DNA of 64,000 bases. It comes from Mesaphorura yosii. Its lineage: Eukaryota > Arthropoda > Collembola > Poduromorpha > Tullbergiidae. The first letter of the stretch is position 1; every line of letters begins with the position of its first letter. The notes under the pieces are model-generated. The model searched no databases and was not told where the DNA came from. It worked only from the letters and a program-made list of their open reading frames with translations. The translations under genes and the position numbers were made by a program. Location: NCBI GenBank assembly GCA_009869945.1, contig WIXG01000183.1, forward strand, positions 62,001 through 126,000. Direction: 5' to 3'. Shown here piece after piece: positions 1-13,598 of this stretch.

Positions 1-931
1 AATTTGAAGTACGGAATTAAATCCTCAAGAAAGTGCACTGCGGTTGGAGAGTCGCTCTCAAACTTTCATTAATAAAGCACAAGGTGAAGCCTGGTTTTAT
101 GTTTATTGATATTTACCGGGCATTTGAGCCACATGCGTATCTCGCGATAAAAATTATACTTCCATTGGCATGACTCACCCTTATGAATTCCAAACGCCTG
201 AGAGCAATCCATGCCATTTATGGCAAAGTTTGCAATGGACGCGGAAAGCGCCATTAGACAGGTGAAGTTTACTAGCTTTAATCGCCAATGCCCAAATTCC
301 GTTACAAGTCGCAAAGATGCCTGCCGCTCTTGGTTGTCAGGGTAATTTCGCCAATTTGAGTCCAATGCAATTAATTGTACGACATTGGCAAAGGAATACA
401 CGACTGAAAAATGTTCGAAACCTTGTCTTGTCTTCCTGCATTGCGTCTTGGTGGCAGGAGGCTGCGTGATAGAAAATGAAGTTAAGTCGTACAAGCAGTG
501 AATGAGGAAATATATGGCAAGACAGGCTGAACATGAATGAAATGGATTCATGGTTGAATAACACAATTAAACGGTTGACTAACTTTAAGTTTCTTCTTCT
601 CCTCTGCGCCACGCTCTCCTTGTCTCTCAGCCCGCACTACGCGGCGTGGTAATAATAATATTTGTGTGTGTTGTTTGACTTTCACTCCGTATGAGCCGAG
701 TTCTCCCTGCCTGCCACGCGCGCACGCTACGCAAACCACCGCTTGCTTCGTGCCGAGCGTCACGGTGACTGACTAATGTTTGAAGCGAGAGCAGTAGTAA
801 AGGTAAAGTACATAAATAATTGTATAATGAGGAAAATCACTTCATTACGCCGACTCCGGTTCGCTAATGAATATCTTCAGCGTGTGCTCGCATTAATTAC
901 CACGATGGAATCAAGTGTGTGTAAAACACGA

Positions 932-955
932 GAGAGCTCTCCATTGAGAGCTCTC
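932..955. repeat. Paired 10-bp palindromes
   Basis: The perfect palindrome GAGAGCTCTC occurs twice, at 932..941 and 946..955, separated by four bases. Each copy is self-complementary and the copies also complement each other, so the block can fold as one hairpin or as two cruciforms. No function is implied by neighbouring genes. Confidence 0.8.
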
Positions 956-2995
956 AATTTCGTATTTCGCCTGAATTCAGACCGAAGACTCCGGCGGAGT
1001 CTGCATCTCAGCCATTTAATTGCTGGCTCAGTGGCAATGTAATCAACCCCTTCACTCTTCACGGTTTCTTAAGATTCCCAATTTATTGAGTGCTCTTCTC
1101 CGTAATTCTGCATAATTCTTCAGATGGAATGGAGGATGAGGGAATTTCCATTATTCGGGTTAATGATCATGCATGGTTGACACGCATAATTAAAATATTA
1201 TTGCACCCACTCAGTGGTTTCAGTCTAATAGTTTACGAATTTCCCTTCTTGAAGAGTTTCTGAGAACATGGCCCGAAGAAGTCGGCTCGGCTTTGCATGC
1301 AAGAAAATTCAACTCGACTGGGATCTGAGCTGCTGCTGCTGGGAGAAAGCAGAATGATGAAGGCGGAAGGAAGAATCAAGAAGCTTGCTGCGTAATTGGA
1401 AACAAAAATATTCTTCATGCAACACACTCTGGCAGAGTGCAATTAATATCCGAAAGACGAACAAAGTAACTTTTAACTCCGCATCAAGATGAACACGAGC
1501 ATGGCAGAAGTGGCACGCTGCGGCGCGCTGCTGTGCTGATGAGCGAGTAAATTTTTCTTAAGTTAAGTTTTAATTAAATGATTCATTCCAACTTTGACAC
1601 TCATCTCCATGCAAATGAGATTAGTATCTTATGATTCCGAGAATGTGTTTCCTCTTCATTATTAATACAATATTTATTCCCTTCCCTCCGCGCCCTGTAT
1701 CTTGTGTCTCCAGAAGACAATCTGAGAATAACTAACAAGAGCGGAAATTTATCTTTGTAAACTACGCTTCAGCAGGAGAGGCTTGCGCCTGGCCTGGAAT
1801 TTAAATATTCTGCAGGCGCATTAATTGGACGATGAAATCGAAAACGAATTCTTGCCTGCAACCGGAAAGTGAAGGATTTTCTCACGAAATGTAAAATAGA
1901 TGGTTGAGAATTCAAAACTGGAATATGAATTCTCTGCTTGCTGGTTTTTGTTTATACTTTGGCAGTAATGCCTGTAATTTAGCTGCGAGTGTAAAGTGTA
2001 TGAAGAAATGATAATATTTCACTAATTCCCATTTATTTATCAATTGTTACATATGGAAACGTGTGAACTAAATTGTGTGTTGAGCCAACTTAGATTGACG
2101 CTTTGAGGTTACGACTTACACGTTACGAGCAAACGTTTAGGTTTCTTTTGTGAGATGTTTTTGCGAAGCCGCACACATCAAATGTTGAGCCATTCGGTTT
2201 TACTTTTACGTTTTGCTCGGTGCATTAAGGGGTTAAGCACAGGATTAGGAAAGAAAGAGATACAAATAGCGGGATCGAGTGTAAGAAGAGCGTAAGTGTT
2301 TAGAGACAATTTTTCAGTGCAGACAAGAGAAAGGAGACGGAAAATGAAGAAGAGGTTGAAAAATGAGGGAACATTGCGACACGTCTGAAGTCTATTAACC
2401 CGAGATATGAGCAGACAGACAGGCGACACGACACACGAATGAAGTTGTCACTCAGTTAGTTATATAATGAATTTTTGTGTGTCAGTAAATTTTGATTGAT
2501 AACTCCTGCAAACGGAGGCAATTTGGTGGATCTTTAATCTAAAGATTCCTCCAATTCCTGAGCTGAATACAAATGATCAGGCCGCTGCCCGTGCACAATG
2601 AGCGATCACTGTTCGTTACCTTTCTCCACGTCCGCTCACTGCTCGAGGTAAACTTTCACAATGCGACCGCCAGAAAAGTATCCGTTTCTCTCGCCTGCCT
2701 TCTCTAAAACTCATAGCCAGGCTAGAGGGAAGAAAATAAAGTAAACCGCACCACTGCCACTGTGCCGACAGTGTGCAGTTCAGTTACAACGTTACAAGTT
2801 CAGGTACAAGTATGACGACGGGACGGACGCGTCGCAGAAACAAATAGAAAAGAAATCGAGCGAGCTACCAACAAACTTTTGCGTTGCAGGTTTTACGTGG
2901 GCAGGGTCACCGCACTTGAATGATTCAATAAAAAGAAAGTCAGACATGTGTTGCCCGCACTTGAACCGAGTCGCATTGAATGGCTAATCCAGAAC

Positions 2996-3078
2996 CCCAA
3001 ATGCGAAACGCGAAATGCACAACAAAATGCGAAGCGGAGGAAATGCAAAACACGAAATGCCAAATGCAAATATAAAAA
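2996..3078 (+). repeat. Degenerate AAATGC-type tandem repeat
   Basis: About seven imperfect copies of a CGAAATGC/CCAAATGC-like unit run through roughly 80 bases, with spacers of 2 to 10 bases. The copies are diverged, so this is an old or loosely templated satellite-like expansion. Nothing coding is associated with it. Confidence 0.6.
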
Positions 3079-6078
3079 CTTTATGCTCGGCGTAGCGCTC
3101 GCAGAAAGATGAATTCTGCCGCTTATTGCCATTGTTTTGTCGACTGTCTCATCTTTTTAACCGGACCAGAAAGTCGCATCAGAGCGAAATTGACAAAGTT
3201 GAGCAGCACATTTTCCTTCGCTTTATTTGCCGCAGTTCGTTCATCTTTGCATATCGCGCTGCCGTAGCGAGGAGGCAGTTATTGTTGCCGAGTTGCAGCA
3301 ATAAGACAAAAGAGCTCATGAGGGAACAGAAGATTTGATGCAGGGGGTTGTTGTCGTTGTCGGTTATTACCTCAAGAAACATGCCATTATAGGAAGATAC
3401 AAATATGGAAAGGAGCAGTGGCAGCGTACGACGAGGGCGCAGGCGATGCGATATTCATAGACTTCAGAAGTGCATGCATTCTTCAGGGAAAGAGCAAACG
3501 GGCGAGAGTAAAATAAAAAGACCAATAACAATATTCATTTCAGCTGATGTGCACGCGCCACGCGCTCGCCGCCCGTACGTGTGTGCGACTGCGACTGCTT
3601 CCTTGCTCACGCATTTGTTCGCACTAATGTGCGTGGCTCGCACTAGCCGCAGAGATAATAAGCAATCGTCGACCCCGACAGGACCCAGACAAGGGCTTGT
3701 AATCATATTTAATGAAGTGTTGGAAGGGCGCGGGTGAAAAGTTCAAACTTCTCCTGATTTATGAGGCCGGCCGGGTTACAGCATGGCGCTTGATTGCGAT
3801 CAGATTCACTAAATTTGTGGAGCCGAGCTTCTTAAATCTGGATTAAAGGGATTGCTAGAACAAACGCATGCAGAGGAGCTGTGCTCGAATACAAGTGCAT
3901 ATATTTTTACAGATGCACCGCGTGCAGTTCTCAGGTTTACTTGCCGCGCATCTTCTCCGCATTAACGAGACATAATACGCGCGGGTGGACGAGGGCGTAA
4001 ACGTATCTTATGGTAATAGTTGTCGCGACCCGCGGAGCCCAAGGATGAAGAGGCAGGAAGGGGTTAAAATGAAATAACTTTTTGTGTACTCGCACGAGAA
4101 AAGTAATGACAACATATAGACGTACTTTTCCCTTTCTTTCGAATTCTTTCCTTATTCAACTCCATCACTTGTGCATTGTGCTTTTTTGCTTGTTGGGACT
4201 TCTGCTCAGCACGGTGCAGCCTGCCTGCATTGTCTCTGTTCTGCCTGTCGTCGTCGTTGGTGGTGCAGTGGCGCGGCAGTCCTTTGGGATGTAATAACCG
4301 AGGCAATAACTATGATACTGGAACCTTAATTTCATCCTAAATGGACAAACTGTTACTTCCTTGATGTACGCTTATGACTCTTGTTGTCTTGTTCTTTCCC
4401 GGCTTTCTGCGGCATGTATATCTTTATTTTCTTTTTCTCTTAAAGATCATGAGACGTTATGGCTTTATATCGCACGTACGTTATGATCATCAGCCCACTG
4501 CTCGGACGGACGGAGTCGGGCGAGATAATCAGCGAAAAAGCAAAGCAAACAGCATTCTCATTGCATGTGATGCAATGAAGGAAACTGAATGAAGGTTTAT
4601 TAGCATGAATGCATGACGGCAAAATCCGGCGAGAAACCGAGTCGCAGTAATGATAATATTCTTTACTTTCTCTACACAAACGCAGATGGAAAATTCGCCA
4701 CTTTCGAGAGCAAAATCAGAAGCCGCGTCATTCGTATCGAGTTGCCCCTATCAAGCGTCTCAAGGCCAGAAGGATCTGTATCAAAGAGGATCAACACGCC
4801 GCATTACAACGCAAGCAGTCAAGAGCAGCGAAGCCAAATTCTCAAATCGTCGCTGATTCGGCACACCCGAAATCTAATTCCTAGAATCCCAAGAACAAAC
4901 TGCAAATGTTTGTTTGCTTAATGCTAAATCGACGTTGATTTATGAATGCTAAAAGACTTGTTTGGTTTGGCCTGTTTGAGTGGGTTATCTCACTGGCAAT
5001 CTCCCCACTGGAAACAAAGGGCGCTCGTGTTGATTTTAATTCCAAATAGAATAATAGCAGTGTAATTTCAATCTCCTGAGATTTGATCTTTTCTCTTTTT
5101 CCTGTAGGCTGAGGCAAGTCTGTGAAAATTATTTGCTAAGTGCGTGTCTGAGGCTCCGCAACCACTTACGAAAATATTATGTTTAGTGGTTAAATTAAAA
5201 ACATGAAGATGAGACGGTTTCTTATCATCTTTCCGCTATGATGCTTGCTTTTCTGGCTGCCCCTCATCTCGTCATTGCTGGCAACCAGAGACGCAGAAAA
5301 TTTCCCAAATTCCAGATCATTAATAGCCACAGCGTGGCGTGCAATCCATTTTCTGCTTGAGAGAAGCGCGGTGGAAAGTGCTCACAGACCGAGTTAACCA
5401 CGACAAAATATTGTAATGTTGACTGCATAAATACGATAAAATGATTGTCTCTGGGGGAAAACTTCTCCATTTAAGAAGTCTTCAACTCAACGAAAATCAT
5501 CATCATCACAGAAAGAACACAAACACAGGCTTTTGGAGAAACAAGCACGGCCCGGCACGGCAGCTCTTTCACTCCAGGAAGTCAGAGCAGCCCGTCTTGC
5601 CTTTCTTCTGTGAGTTAAGTCAGTCTTTGAGTTAATAAGACTCTCTTTCTTATTTTTGCATTAAACTCATTCCATCAGTCAGGGGAGGAAGCTGAGCTAA
5701 ATTACAGCTATTCTTTTGTTTACACCGCGCTCATTTCATTCTGCAGCGCAAATTGCATTGCAAGGGTAAGGTTCATATTTTTCATACCAGCTTAATGGAG
5801 GTTTCCAGATTCAAGTAAATTCCGATTCTGACACGTCTCAATGACCGCATTAATCACTTTTATGCTTCTTATCCGATTCCGGCTCCGGTTGGTTGCAATT
5901 TCAGATTCCAATGACCTCACATTTAAATCGACGCGTTCGCGTGAAATCGAAAAGTTGCATTTCTATCCTAACGTTTATTTACTGAGAAATTAACTTCATT
6001 TGGGACGGCTTGCTAAAGGCTTGGTGATGAAATCTTTAACGCTAACGAAAGGAGTGAAAGTTGAAAATCGCGACTCAC

Positions 6079-6169
6079 CCTTGTGCGTGTGGAGAAGGAC
6101 GAGAATCAGCACGTAGAGTGTGATTGAACTCCAGCGGCTCTTCCAGCACAGCAATCCCCTAATTTCCAT
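6079..6169 (-). CDS. Candidate signal-peptide first coding exon
   Basis: ATG at 6169 opens a 30-codon frame: a basic N-region (MEIRGLLCWKSRW), then a hydrophobic core (SSITLYVLILVLLH), then a polar end. The frame runs straight into a consensus donor, AAGG then GTGAGT, at 6079/6078, and leaves codon phase 1. This is the layout of a first exon of a secreted or membrane protein. The phase equals that needed upstream of the Beat Ig exon at 53263, but this exon lies downstream of that gene on the same strand and cannot belong to it. Later exons should lie further left, and none was recognised before position 1. A tandem Beat paralogue is one possibility and any other secreted protein is another. 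A chance hydrophobic frame cannot be excluded. Confidence 0.4.
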
Positions 6170-9100
6170 GTCAGCGTCAGTTCCGGTCACAATCAAAGTC
6201 GGCGACAAGTCGTTTCAAGCTTGGCTTGGATGAGATTTGAAATTAAGCGTGTGTAATTTGTATCAAAGTCCGGTTGATACTCTCGATTAGTTTTCCTAGC
6301 CGGCTCAACACTTTATTTTCGCGTCTTGTGCCTCTTTGCACTTCCGCGTTTTGTCGCGCGAGTTATTCCGTCAAAGTAATGCAGCACGTTCGTAATGATT
6401 ATTGCTGTTGCCGGATTTCTCACGCTTTTCTTGACTCTTCCTCCAACGCTGAGGCTGCTTTTGTATTTGTTTTATCGTCGTAAATCAGAACTTTTCGGGG
6501 AGATAAAAATGTTATTTGTTGTTGTGCTCCACCGTCCGCCGAATCTCGTGCAGTGCCAGTATTGTTGTGCCAAGCCAGAAGAACTTAGTAATAACGCGTA
6601 AAGCAGGCGAAAGTGCGTGAAAAAGGATTTGAGGTTTTTCTTCGTTATCCTCAACCTTTACAGTTCGTTCTCACTCTGATATTGTTTTAAGCTTCAGTGA
6701 TTTACACGTGTTTTCCTGCTGTGCGACCCCTGTCTGCATGAGAATGCTTATATTTTGCGTCGTTGGTTCCTCTAAAGCCTCGGATCACGGAATGCGAGCT
6801 CTCTTTCCCTCCGCGAACCAATTTCTAGTTGTAATGGCTCAGAGTGCAGTGGCAGGACAGGGCTCGAAAAGTGAGGCAAGAAGCACAGGGGAGAAAGACG
6901 AAGCAGAAGCACTGAGGCAGCAGAGGAGCAGCGCCAGAATGAAAACAGACAAATCCTTTCACTCACTTTCCCTTCTCCTGTCTACTCTTTCTCCTTATTA
7001 ACCCAAAGAGGAAGCAGAGTGACAAACACCAGGATCCAGTGCGAGGGAGGCCGTGGAACGCGAACGAGGCGCGATACAACGAGACTACCCTTAAAATGGG
7101 ACAGTGGCCTATTGAAACAGTAACGACCGTCTCGCCACCCGCAGGAGCGTTGTACTTGTACTACTTGCATGGCAGTGGCAGTCGTACATTGCATTCAGCG
7201 TATTCGTACTCGTATTCAAGTGCGCACATTTAACCACTCTAAAATCCATACTTTTTCAGTGCAAGAAAAGTACGAATGTGAACTGGAGAATGGAGAAAGT
7301 TGCACGCATTGACGTACGTATTGAGGCAGGAAAGGGAAAGGGAGGCCAGTTGTACTCTGGCGAAATGCACGGTACGGCACAGGTGTTGCTGTTCTTGTTG
7401 CAACTCGACTCTGTCACTTTTAAGTAGCAAAGTAGCGAGTTTTGTATCACTCACCTTTGGCACTCTTCTCCCCGCCGCTACTTGCTGCCATGCTGCCTTG
7501 ATCCGTTGATTTCTCACCTTTCGTGCAAACTTCACACGCCGCATGCCACACGCCTCAAAAACGCCAGATACCGAGGCTAATTGGTCTCATTATGCTTTCA
7601 GTGCCAGTTTTACAAGCAAATTGCTTAATTTGCATGTCTAATCTGAACACGAAATCAATATTGTGTGTTTTGGCCACGGCACTCACGGCAGTCGACATAA
7701 CGTTTTATTGCGACATGATTTCCGTGTTCATATTTGTTATAATAACAATAGCAATAACAATTCTCGTAATCTTTACAGCTGAAAAGTTGTGTTTCCGTGT
7801 TACTCGTCGTGTCGTGCGGTGCAGCGTGGCGTACGGCGAAAGTACAACACAGAACAGAACATCGAGTCGAAGCACCGCAAGCAGAAAATCTGTTAAAAGA
7901 GATTGAAATCAATTGATCCTCTGACTTGAGGACGTGCTCTGTATTTAAACGGAATGCTTTCCTGCTTGACATGTGCCAGGCCAGCATGTAACTCGGCCTT
8001 TAACACCAACACCCAGAAACAACTCTACTCATTTTGCACCGCGTTGCTGTTGATTGGTGCAGTGTTTGGATTGGAAATCCAACCTGTGCAGTGATGTGAA
8101 GGATGAACCATCGCAGGAAACTTTATCTGCTGAAGGATTTCGCGGTCGACTTACAATACTTCAATGGAAACAGACGGCAGGCAGGCATTAGAAGGATTCT
8201 CGATAATCCGAAACTGATCAAGGTCCATTTCGTTCGCTGCTCACCGACGATGGACGCGAATAGCGGATCTCCGCAGTTGTTAATGAGAGGTTGACATTCC
8301 CGACGAGATTGAGTGTTCATTGGCGGTCTGTTGTGCAAAACGGGAATTCTCAATTAAATCGCATCGTTTATGCGTTAGAGTAGTTTAATTCCAACGACTG
8401 CAAACATAAACAATGCATCGGTAAGAATTCTTCTGTGTTGAGCGTGATTGTTAAATTTAGTCAAGAATACATAATCGAAGCACGAAGAAAAAATTAGAGT
8501 CGAAAAGTGCGCTTTGGAATTTACAAGATAAAATTTCTAGTTCACGTATCGCGTAATACAAATTGAAATAGCTATGGTTTAGTATGGAATGCCACTGCTC
8601 GTGGGCTCCTCTGACTGCGTGGTGTGACTGTAGCAGCGGGTAGTGCAGTCCCCCAGAGTTTTAATTAGTAAAGTTTAATGTCAAGAACCTTAGGGCATTA
8701 ATGACTTGACTAATCTGTTCTCCAACATATTTAGACTTATGACATCAATTCAGTCCCGCTGAACGCTTTCTCCAAAACTCGAGCATTACAACCCCTGAAA
8801 CAACAGTATGATGTTCGCAGCATACTTTTCCGGCACCATTTGTGTAGCCTGCCTGGAAAAGTTTTATCTGCTAGTCTGATAATGCGGCCGAGTGAAATTC
8901 AGAGCTGCTGCTTTTTGTAGTCAAATAATTGTCGGTGCTTCAAGCCTCGTTCGTAGGTTAAGCGGGGAATTATTAAAAACACGAAAGCAAATTCCTTTCT
9001 CTAATGAACATGGCATTGGACTTTAGCCTCATGACGATGTATGACGATGTATTCTATGTAATTATGGCATGGCAAATGATGAAGGTCAGTGGCACACCAG

Positions 9101-12100
9101 AATGCGCGCGTGCGTGTGCGTGTAATTGGTTTAATTTCGTACACCGGGCTTCCGCCCGCATAAAAGGCCAATATGCTCGAAGTTAATTAAAATGCTTTAA
9201 TTAAGTTAATTTGATGGAAACAAAGCGGCATCATTTCATATTCTTCCATTCTGCAATTGTTATCATACTCGTATTTGTTTTCCTCGCAAATTCGACTGAA
9301 ATCTTCTTCCAAAGTGGCCCATGTATATTGATTGTGGCGTAGAATGTACAGACAAGCAAAACCAAAAGCTATAGAATGCAAAATACAAAGTGGATTATGC
9401 CACAAATGCAAGAGTTCTTTGGAAGATTATCCGCCGGATACGAAATTCGATTTTCAAAGAAAGAAAACAAAATAATAACAATTTTATTGAATTTGGGAGA
9501 CAAAAGACGAAGCATATTTTTCTTTAATGTTGTTCCAATAAAAATATTTGCATACAAAACTTCCCAACGTATGATTCTTGCTCTCGGCGTTTTGTCCTGC
9601 GGTAATCCAATTCCACAAGTCATAATTCTTGCATTGCAAATTCGAACGCAGACAATTTCTGAAGCTTTGGCTTGCTTTGAGGCATTTTTGGTCTCTTCTC
9701 TAATGAGCGCCCACTCAACCCAGCACTTCAGTGATTTACTCAGATAGATAAATATTTGGTTGCTTGGTTTGGACGAATCGGAGGGAAGGTATACTTTATA
9801 GGAACAGAAATGAAGGAACCTGAGACGGAGTCTCAGAGTGGAGTCGCAAATGAAATGGGACGTTTTCAGGAACGAGTAAATGTCACTCCTGTGCATTCTA
9901 AATAAATAGATTGTTATATGTAGAAATTGTGCTCAGACACTTTGACTGGTCAATTGGTTTGAAAAAGAGATCGAACTTGGCGAGAAAGAGAAAGGCACTT
10001 AAGGGAAAAGAAAGACAAAGTTTTAACAAATGTAAGTACGAGACGAGTGGAGTCGGGACTCACACAAGAGGAGAAAACTAAGAGATCGAAAAGGCGTCTC
10101 TCCAAGGAAATTGAAGAGAAGATGCATCTTAATAGTCTCTTCGTACGCGAGATGCCTGGCTGGCGTTTGACGGCGAAGGGAGTAAGCAACTCGCGGAGAA
10201 GAAAATACATCAGCAATGCGCGTTCCATTCCTTAGCGATCTCACCCTCTTTTTCTTCATTTCTAACCTCTTCCGACCAGTCAACCTACATTCACGTTCGC
10301 GCACTCCTGACACGGCGACTATCTATGGACTCACGTCCCGAAAATAAAAATACGAAACAGTCCACCGCCACAGTCGCTAATGCTGCACTGTTTATTCTAT
10401 GTGACGTGTGCCCCATGGGCAGTGTAACTTTACTAACTGTCACACTTTATCTTTACCTTAAAATGTCTGTTTCGCTCGGGATAAATGCGCCGACTTGTTT
10501 TTAAAAGAACAATAATTTCTCTAGACTTCGTCCGAGCTTAATGTATAAAGCACTTCTCGGAGGAAAGCCTGGCAAGTGATCAACTGTGAGTCTGTGAACA
10601 GCGCACGGCGTCGGCGTTTCCTCGGCGTCACGTCTCCCGCTCCAGTCTTCTCTGTGCTTCTTTCTTGTGGTTCGATTTTCATTTTATAGAAACTGTTGTA
10701 AATACACGAGACCTTGCGGTTCGGAGTGATTCACTGCCAGACCAACGAGTTGGTTGTGAAAGTGGTGCAGAAGCAAGTACGAGCTGTTCGTATTTAATAC
10801 GTCACGACCAAGTCAATCCGTTCATAGGCACCTTGAATGAATCGCCTTCAGCGCATTTGGTAATGAGACTTTGTGAAGGGCGGCGAAATCTGTAGAAAAT
10901 GAAGTAAGGGGTCAAAGAATTGGGACCTATGGAGTCTCGAGTATGCTGTAGCACGGCTGTAGCCAAAATTCTTTGTGGAAGGACCACGAAGGAAGGTACT
11001 GCACAGGAGTTATCAGGAGTTGAAAGCTTGAGAGCGTAATTCATTTCCTGAAAACTGGAAGGCGTGGCACACAGGTTTCAATTCCATTGTGTCCAGTCTC
11101 CAGTACTAACGAGCAGATCAGGGCATGGACTGGCTTGCCGGACCCACGCACATAAATTTCCAGTCGAAGTCAAGTTTCAAACAAGCAGCAGTCACGATTC
11201 TTAAATAAATTCTCGACTCGAGTTTTGCAGCCAGGTGGTTGGGCCCAGTTCATAGCTTCATAAGCTTCATTGTTTTTCAGCGAGCATTTTAGTTAATTTC
11301 TTTACGTACGTTTAAGTCAAGGGTATAAAATCTTCTGAAGCTTCAGCGTAGCAAATTTGTACGGTGTTTATTAAATAAAATATGAAAAGCTCTCATGCAT
11401 AACTGGCTAATGATTATGAGATACGATGATCAGGAAAGTTGGCTGACGCGAAGAATACAAGACAAGACAAGCCAAGTGGCAGGGTAAGTATGAAAAATTA
11501 TAACCCCTCTTCCGAGAAATTTGTGACTCATCGAGTTCCCCTTCTGCGTATGCGAATTAACACCATGAATGCCTTTCTCCGTCTCTCGTTGCATTATTTC
11601 ACGCGTTCCTTTCTCTTTACTCTTTTCAATAACTAAATTTCTTTCTTACTTCAGTCTGTCCCTAATTTGAGTTCCCGTAAGCACATTCCTTGTTTCCTTG
11701 CAACGATAAGTGAATATTATGAGAAAGTGAATGGAGAAAACGGAAAAGGTAAACTAAACTAAGTGAGGCATTATTGCACACTGCACTGAGTAACAGAGAA
11801 GCAGCACAATGAGAGCAATAACAAAGGTTACTTCAGAGACATCCAGAGTAATGTTATTCGGTGCAGGCACACAGCGCGTACTCCTTCTCATTCATAATTG
11901 TCTTTTCGTTTCTAATGCTCTTTTGACACGCGACCAACGCGGTGCAGCAGCAGCGTGCGTACAATTCGGTCCGATGCACTTCCTCACATTTCTACATTGT
12001 GTTTGGAGAAAGAAAGAGAAAGAAAAGAAGTGCAGCAAAAACTAAGAAAATGTGCTGATTTGAAAGAGAAACGACAACATCGCGCTGCTTTGTGTTGCAT

Positions 12101-13450
12101 GGAAAGAAGGGAAAGAATCTACATACGTTATACGCACTTGGTGCCTGTCATTGTTGTGTCTGCCAACATTGCATTGCCATTGCGTCCTTTATTGTATTAC
12201 GTGGCAGGAGCAGGTAAGGTGAGCCAGTCGTAAATTCAATTCAATAGAGAAGAAAGTAGACGACGATGAGACGAGGACGACTACGACTACGGCCATGGCT
12301 ACTTACTCACTCCACTCCACTGCCGCTATTACTTTTACTCAAATTATTATGTCTAGCAGGCTGGCGAAGCAGCAGCAGATAGCGTGCATCGTACGTCGTG
12401 CGCCTATTCAGCTTTCTTTCTTCGAGTACCGAAGGAAGCAGTAAACTGAAGTCTGCTTAATACTGACTAAAATTCGAGTTTCGAGGAAACAGCACAACGC
12501 ACGTCAGAACGCGTCCTCGTTGACAAATTTGTGCAGACCACACACAGGCTCATGGGTGCTTCATTATATCCCATTCCAATGAACCCCTTCCTAAGAAAAT
12601 GCGACCGTATTACTTCTCAATCCAAAATACATACGGGCAGTGTCGAATGTTTTCGTTCGCGGTTCTGCCCCGACATCTCCTTCGCACATGCAAAGGTGCC
12701 AATGTGCTGCAGTAATTTTCCTTCAAAATTTATGGTACACAGAAAGCACTAATGGACTCTAATAACGTCGACAGTGTAAGTGTATTACAGATTCTGGGCC
12801 AAGAAATGCGAAAACATGGCACAATCGCATGTTTACTCGCCGAGTACAAATAAGTGTATTAATTTTTCTTGCTGTGAGTCCAGTAGCATATTGCTTTTCT
12901 CGACTTTCACTCCTCGGCACCAGAATCGTTAATGAAAAACATATTGCATTACACTATTGCGTACAATGCTGCACTACACCTTTACAAACTTCTGTACGAC
13001 CACTTCCAGTGCATGCGGCACAAAATTCGAATTGATTTTCATTTTCTTCCATTTCCTGTTTGCTCTCTTTCCTCGTTGAAATCACAGACTGCAATCCGTT
13101 TGCCCTCGTATCATTGCATGCACCTAAATGTATGATGAAATGCGACGGAGAATAATTTGGTCATTTGGTGAAGAGAAATCAGTAGAAGCGTCTCGTGATT
13201 AGCACATGTTCAGTGGGCTTAAAACTTTGCCAGCGTCTGTCAGTCTTTCCGTCCTAGAGTCTTCTTTAAATTAACTTCCTTCGAATCCTCCAGGCATTCT
13301 TCTGTGTCTGTAGGAGATTTCTCGCAACGGGTATGTGCCTTGATGGAGCCGTATCGAAAGCATGTTCGTGTTTCTGTGAAGCACCGAAGTTGACCAACTG
13401 AAGTGAAGTTCAGAGCGTCTAAACCGCACCTTCCGTGCATGGGGAATGTG
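6170..13450. other. Intergenic stretch without recognised genes
   Basis: Open frames here are short, or occur on both strands at once (for example 9369..9896 against 9376..9747), and match no family I recognise. A perfect tandem duplication of ATGACGATGT lies at 9031..9050, and GT/GC-rich simple sequence lies around 9104..9120. No promoter or RNA gene could be supported. Confidence 0.5.
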
Positions 13451-13456
13451 TTTATT
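13451..13456 (-). terminator. Poly(A) signal for the small gene
   Basis: AATAAA on the - strand lies about 145 bases downstream of the stop codon at 13601..13599. This spacing suits the 3'UTR of the small candidate gene. The hexamer is common in AT-rich DNA, so it is only supporting evidence. Confidence 0.35.
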
Positions 13457-13598
13457 ATTTTGACGTCCGGCGACATCCCACACTTCTCCAAGAATTTGTT
13501 TCGCCGTACCGATTTTATTTCAGCATAATACATGAAAGCAAGGTGATTAGCTAAATAGCAGACGACCAGAACGTTGGTCAATGGGATGATTTGATTTC

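Larger units (their letters stand above)
1..6078. other. Left flank, no confirmed gene
   Basis: No recognisable protein domain appears on either strand. If the signal-peptide exon at 6169..6079 (- strand) is real, this stretch is its first intron and the rest of that gene lies beyond the left edge. A consensus 5' splice site (AAGG then GTGAGT, - strand) ends an open frame at 179. It follows the same bases as the donor at 6079, but no domain supports that exon. Low-complexity and palindromic repeats in this stretch are listed separately. Confidence 0.5.

Noticed and set aside
69-566. 165-codon frame on the - strand at the left edge
   Set aside because: No domain and no usable start near a signal sequence. 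Only its end looks like a donor, so it is kept as a minor finding rather than a gene.
2950-2975. GGTTCAAGT-like B box on the - strand suggesting a tRNA
   Set aside because: The B-box consensus is incomplete and no A box or cloverleaf can be formed around it.
9369-9896. Overlapping frames of 175 codons (-) and 123 codons (+)
   Set aside because: Both strands are open over the same AT-rich stretch, neither shows a known family, and such lengths are expected by chance in 64 kb.
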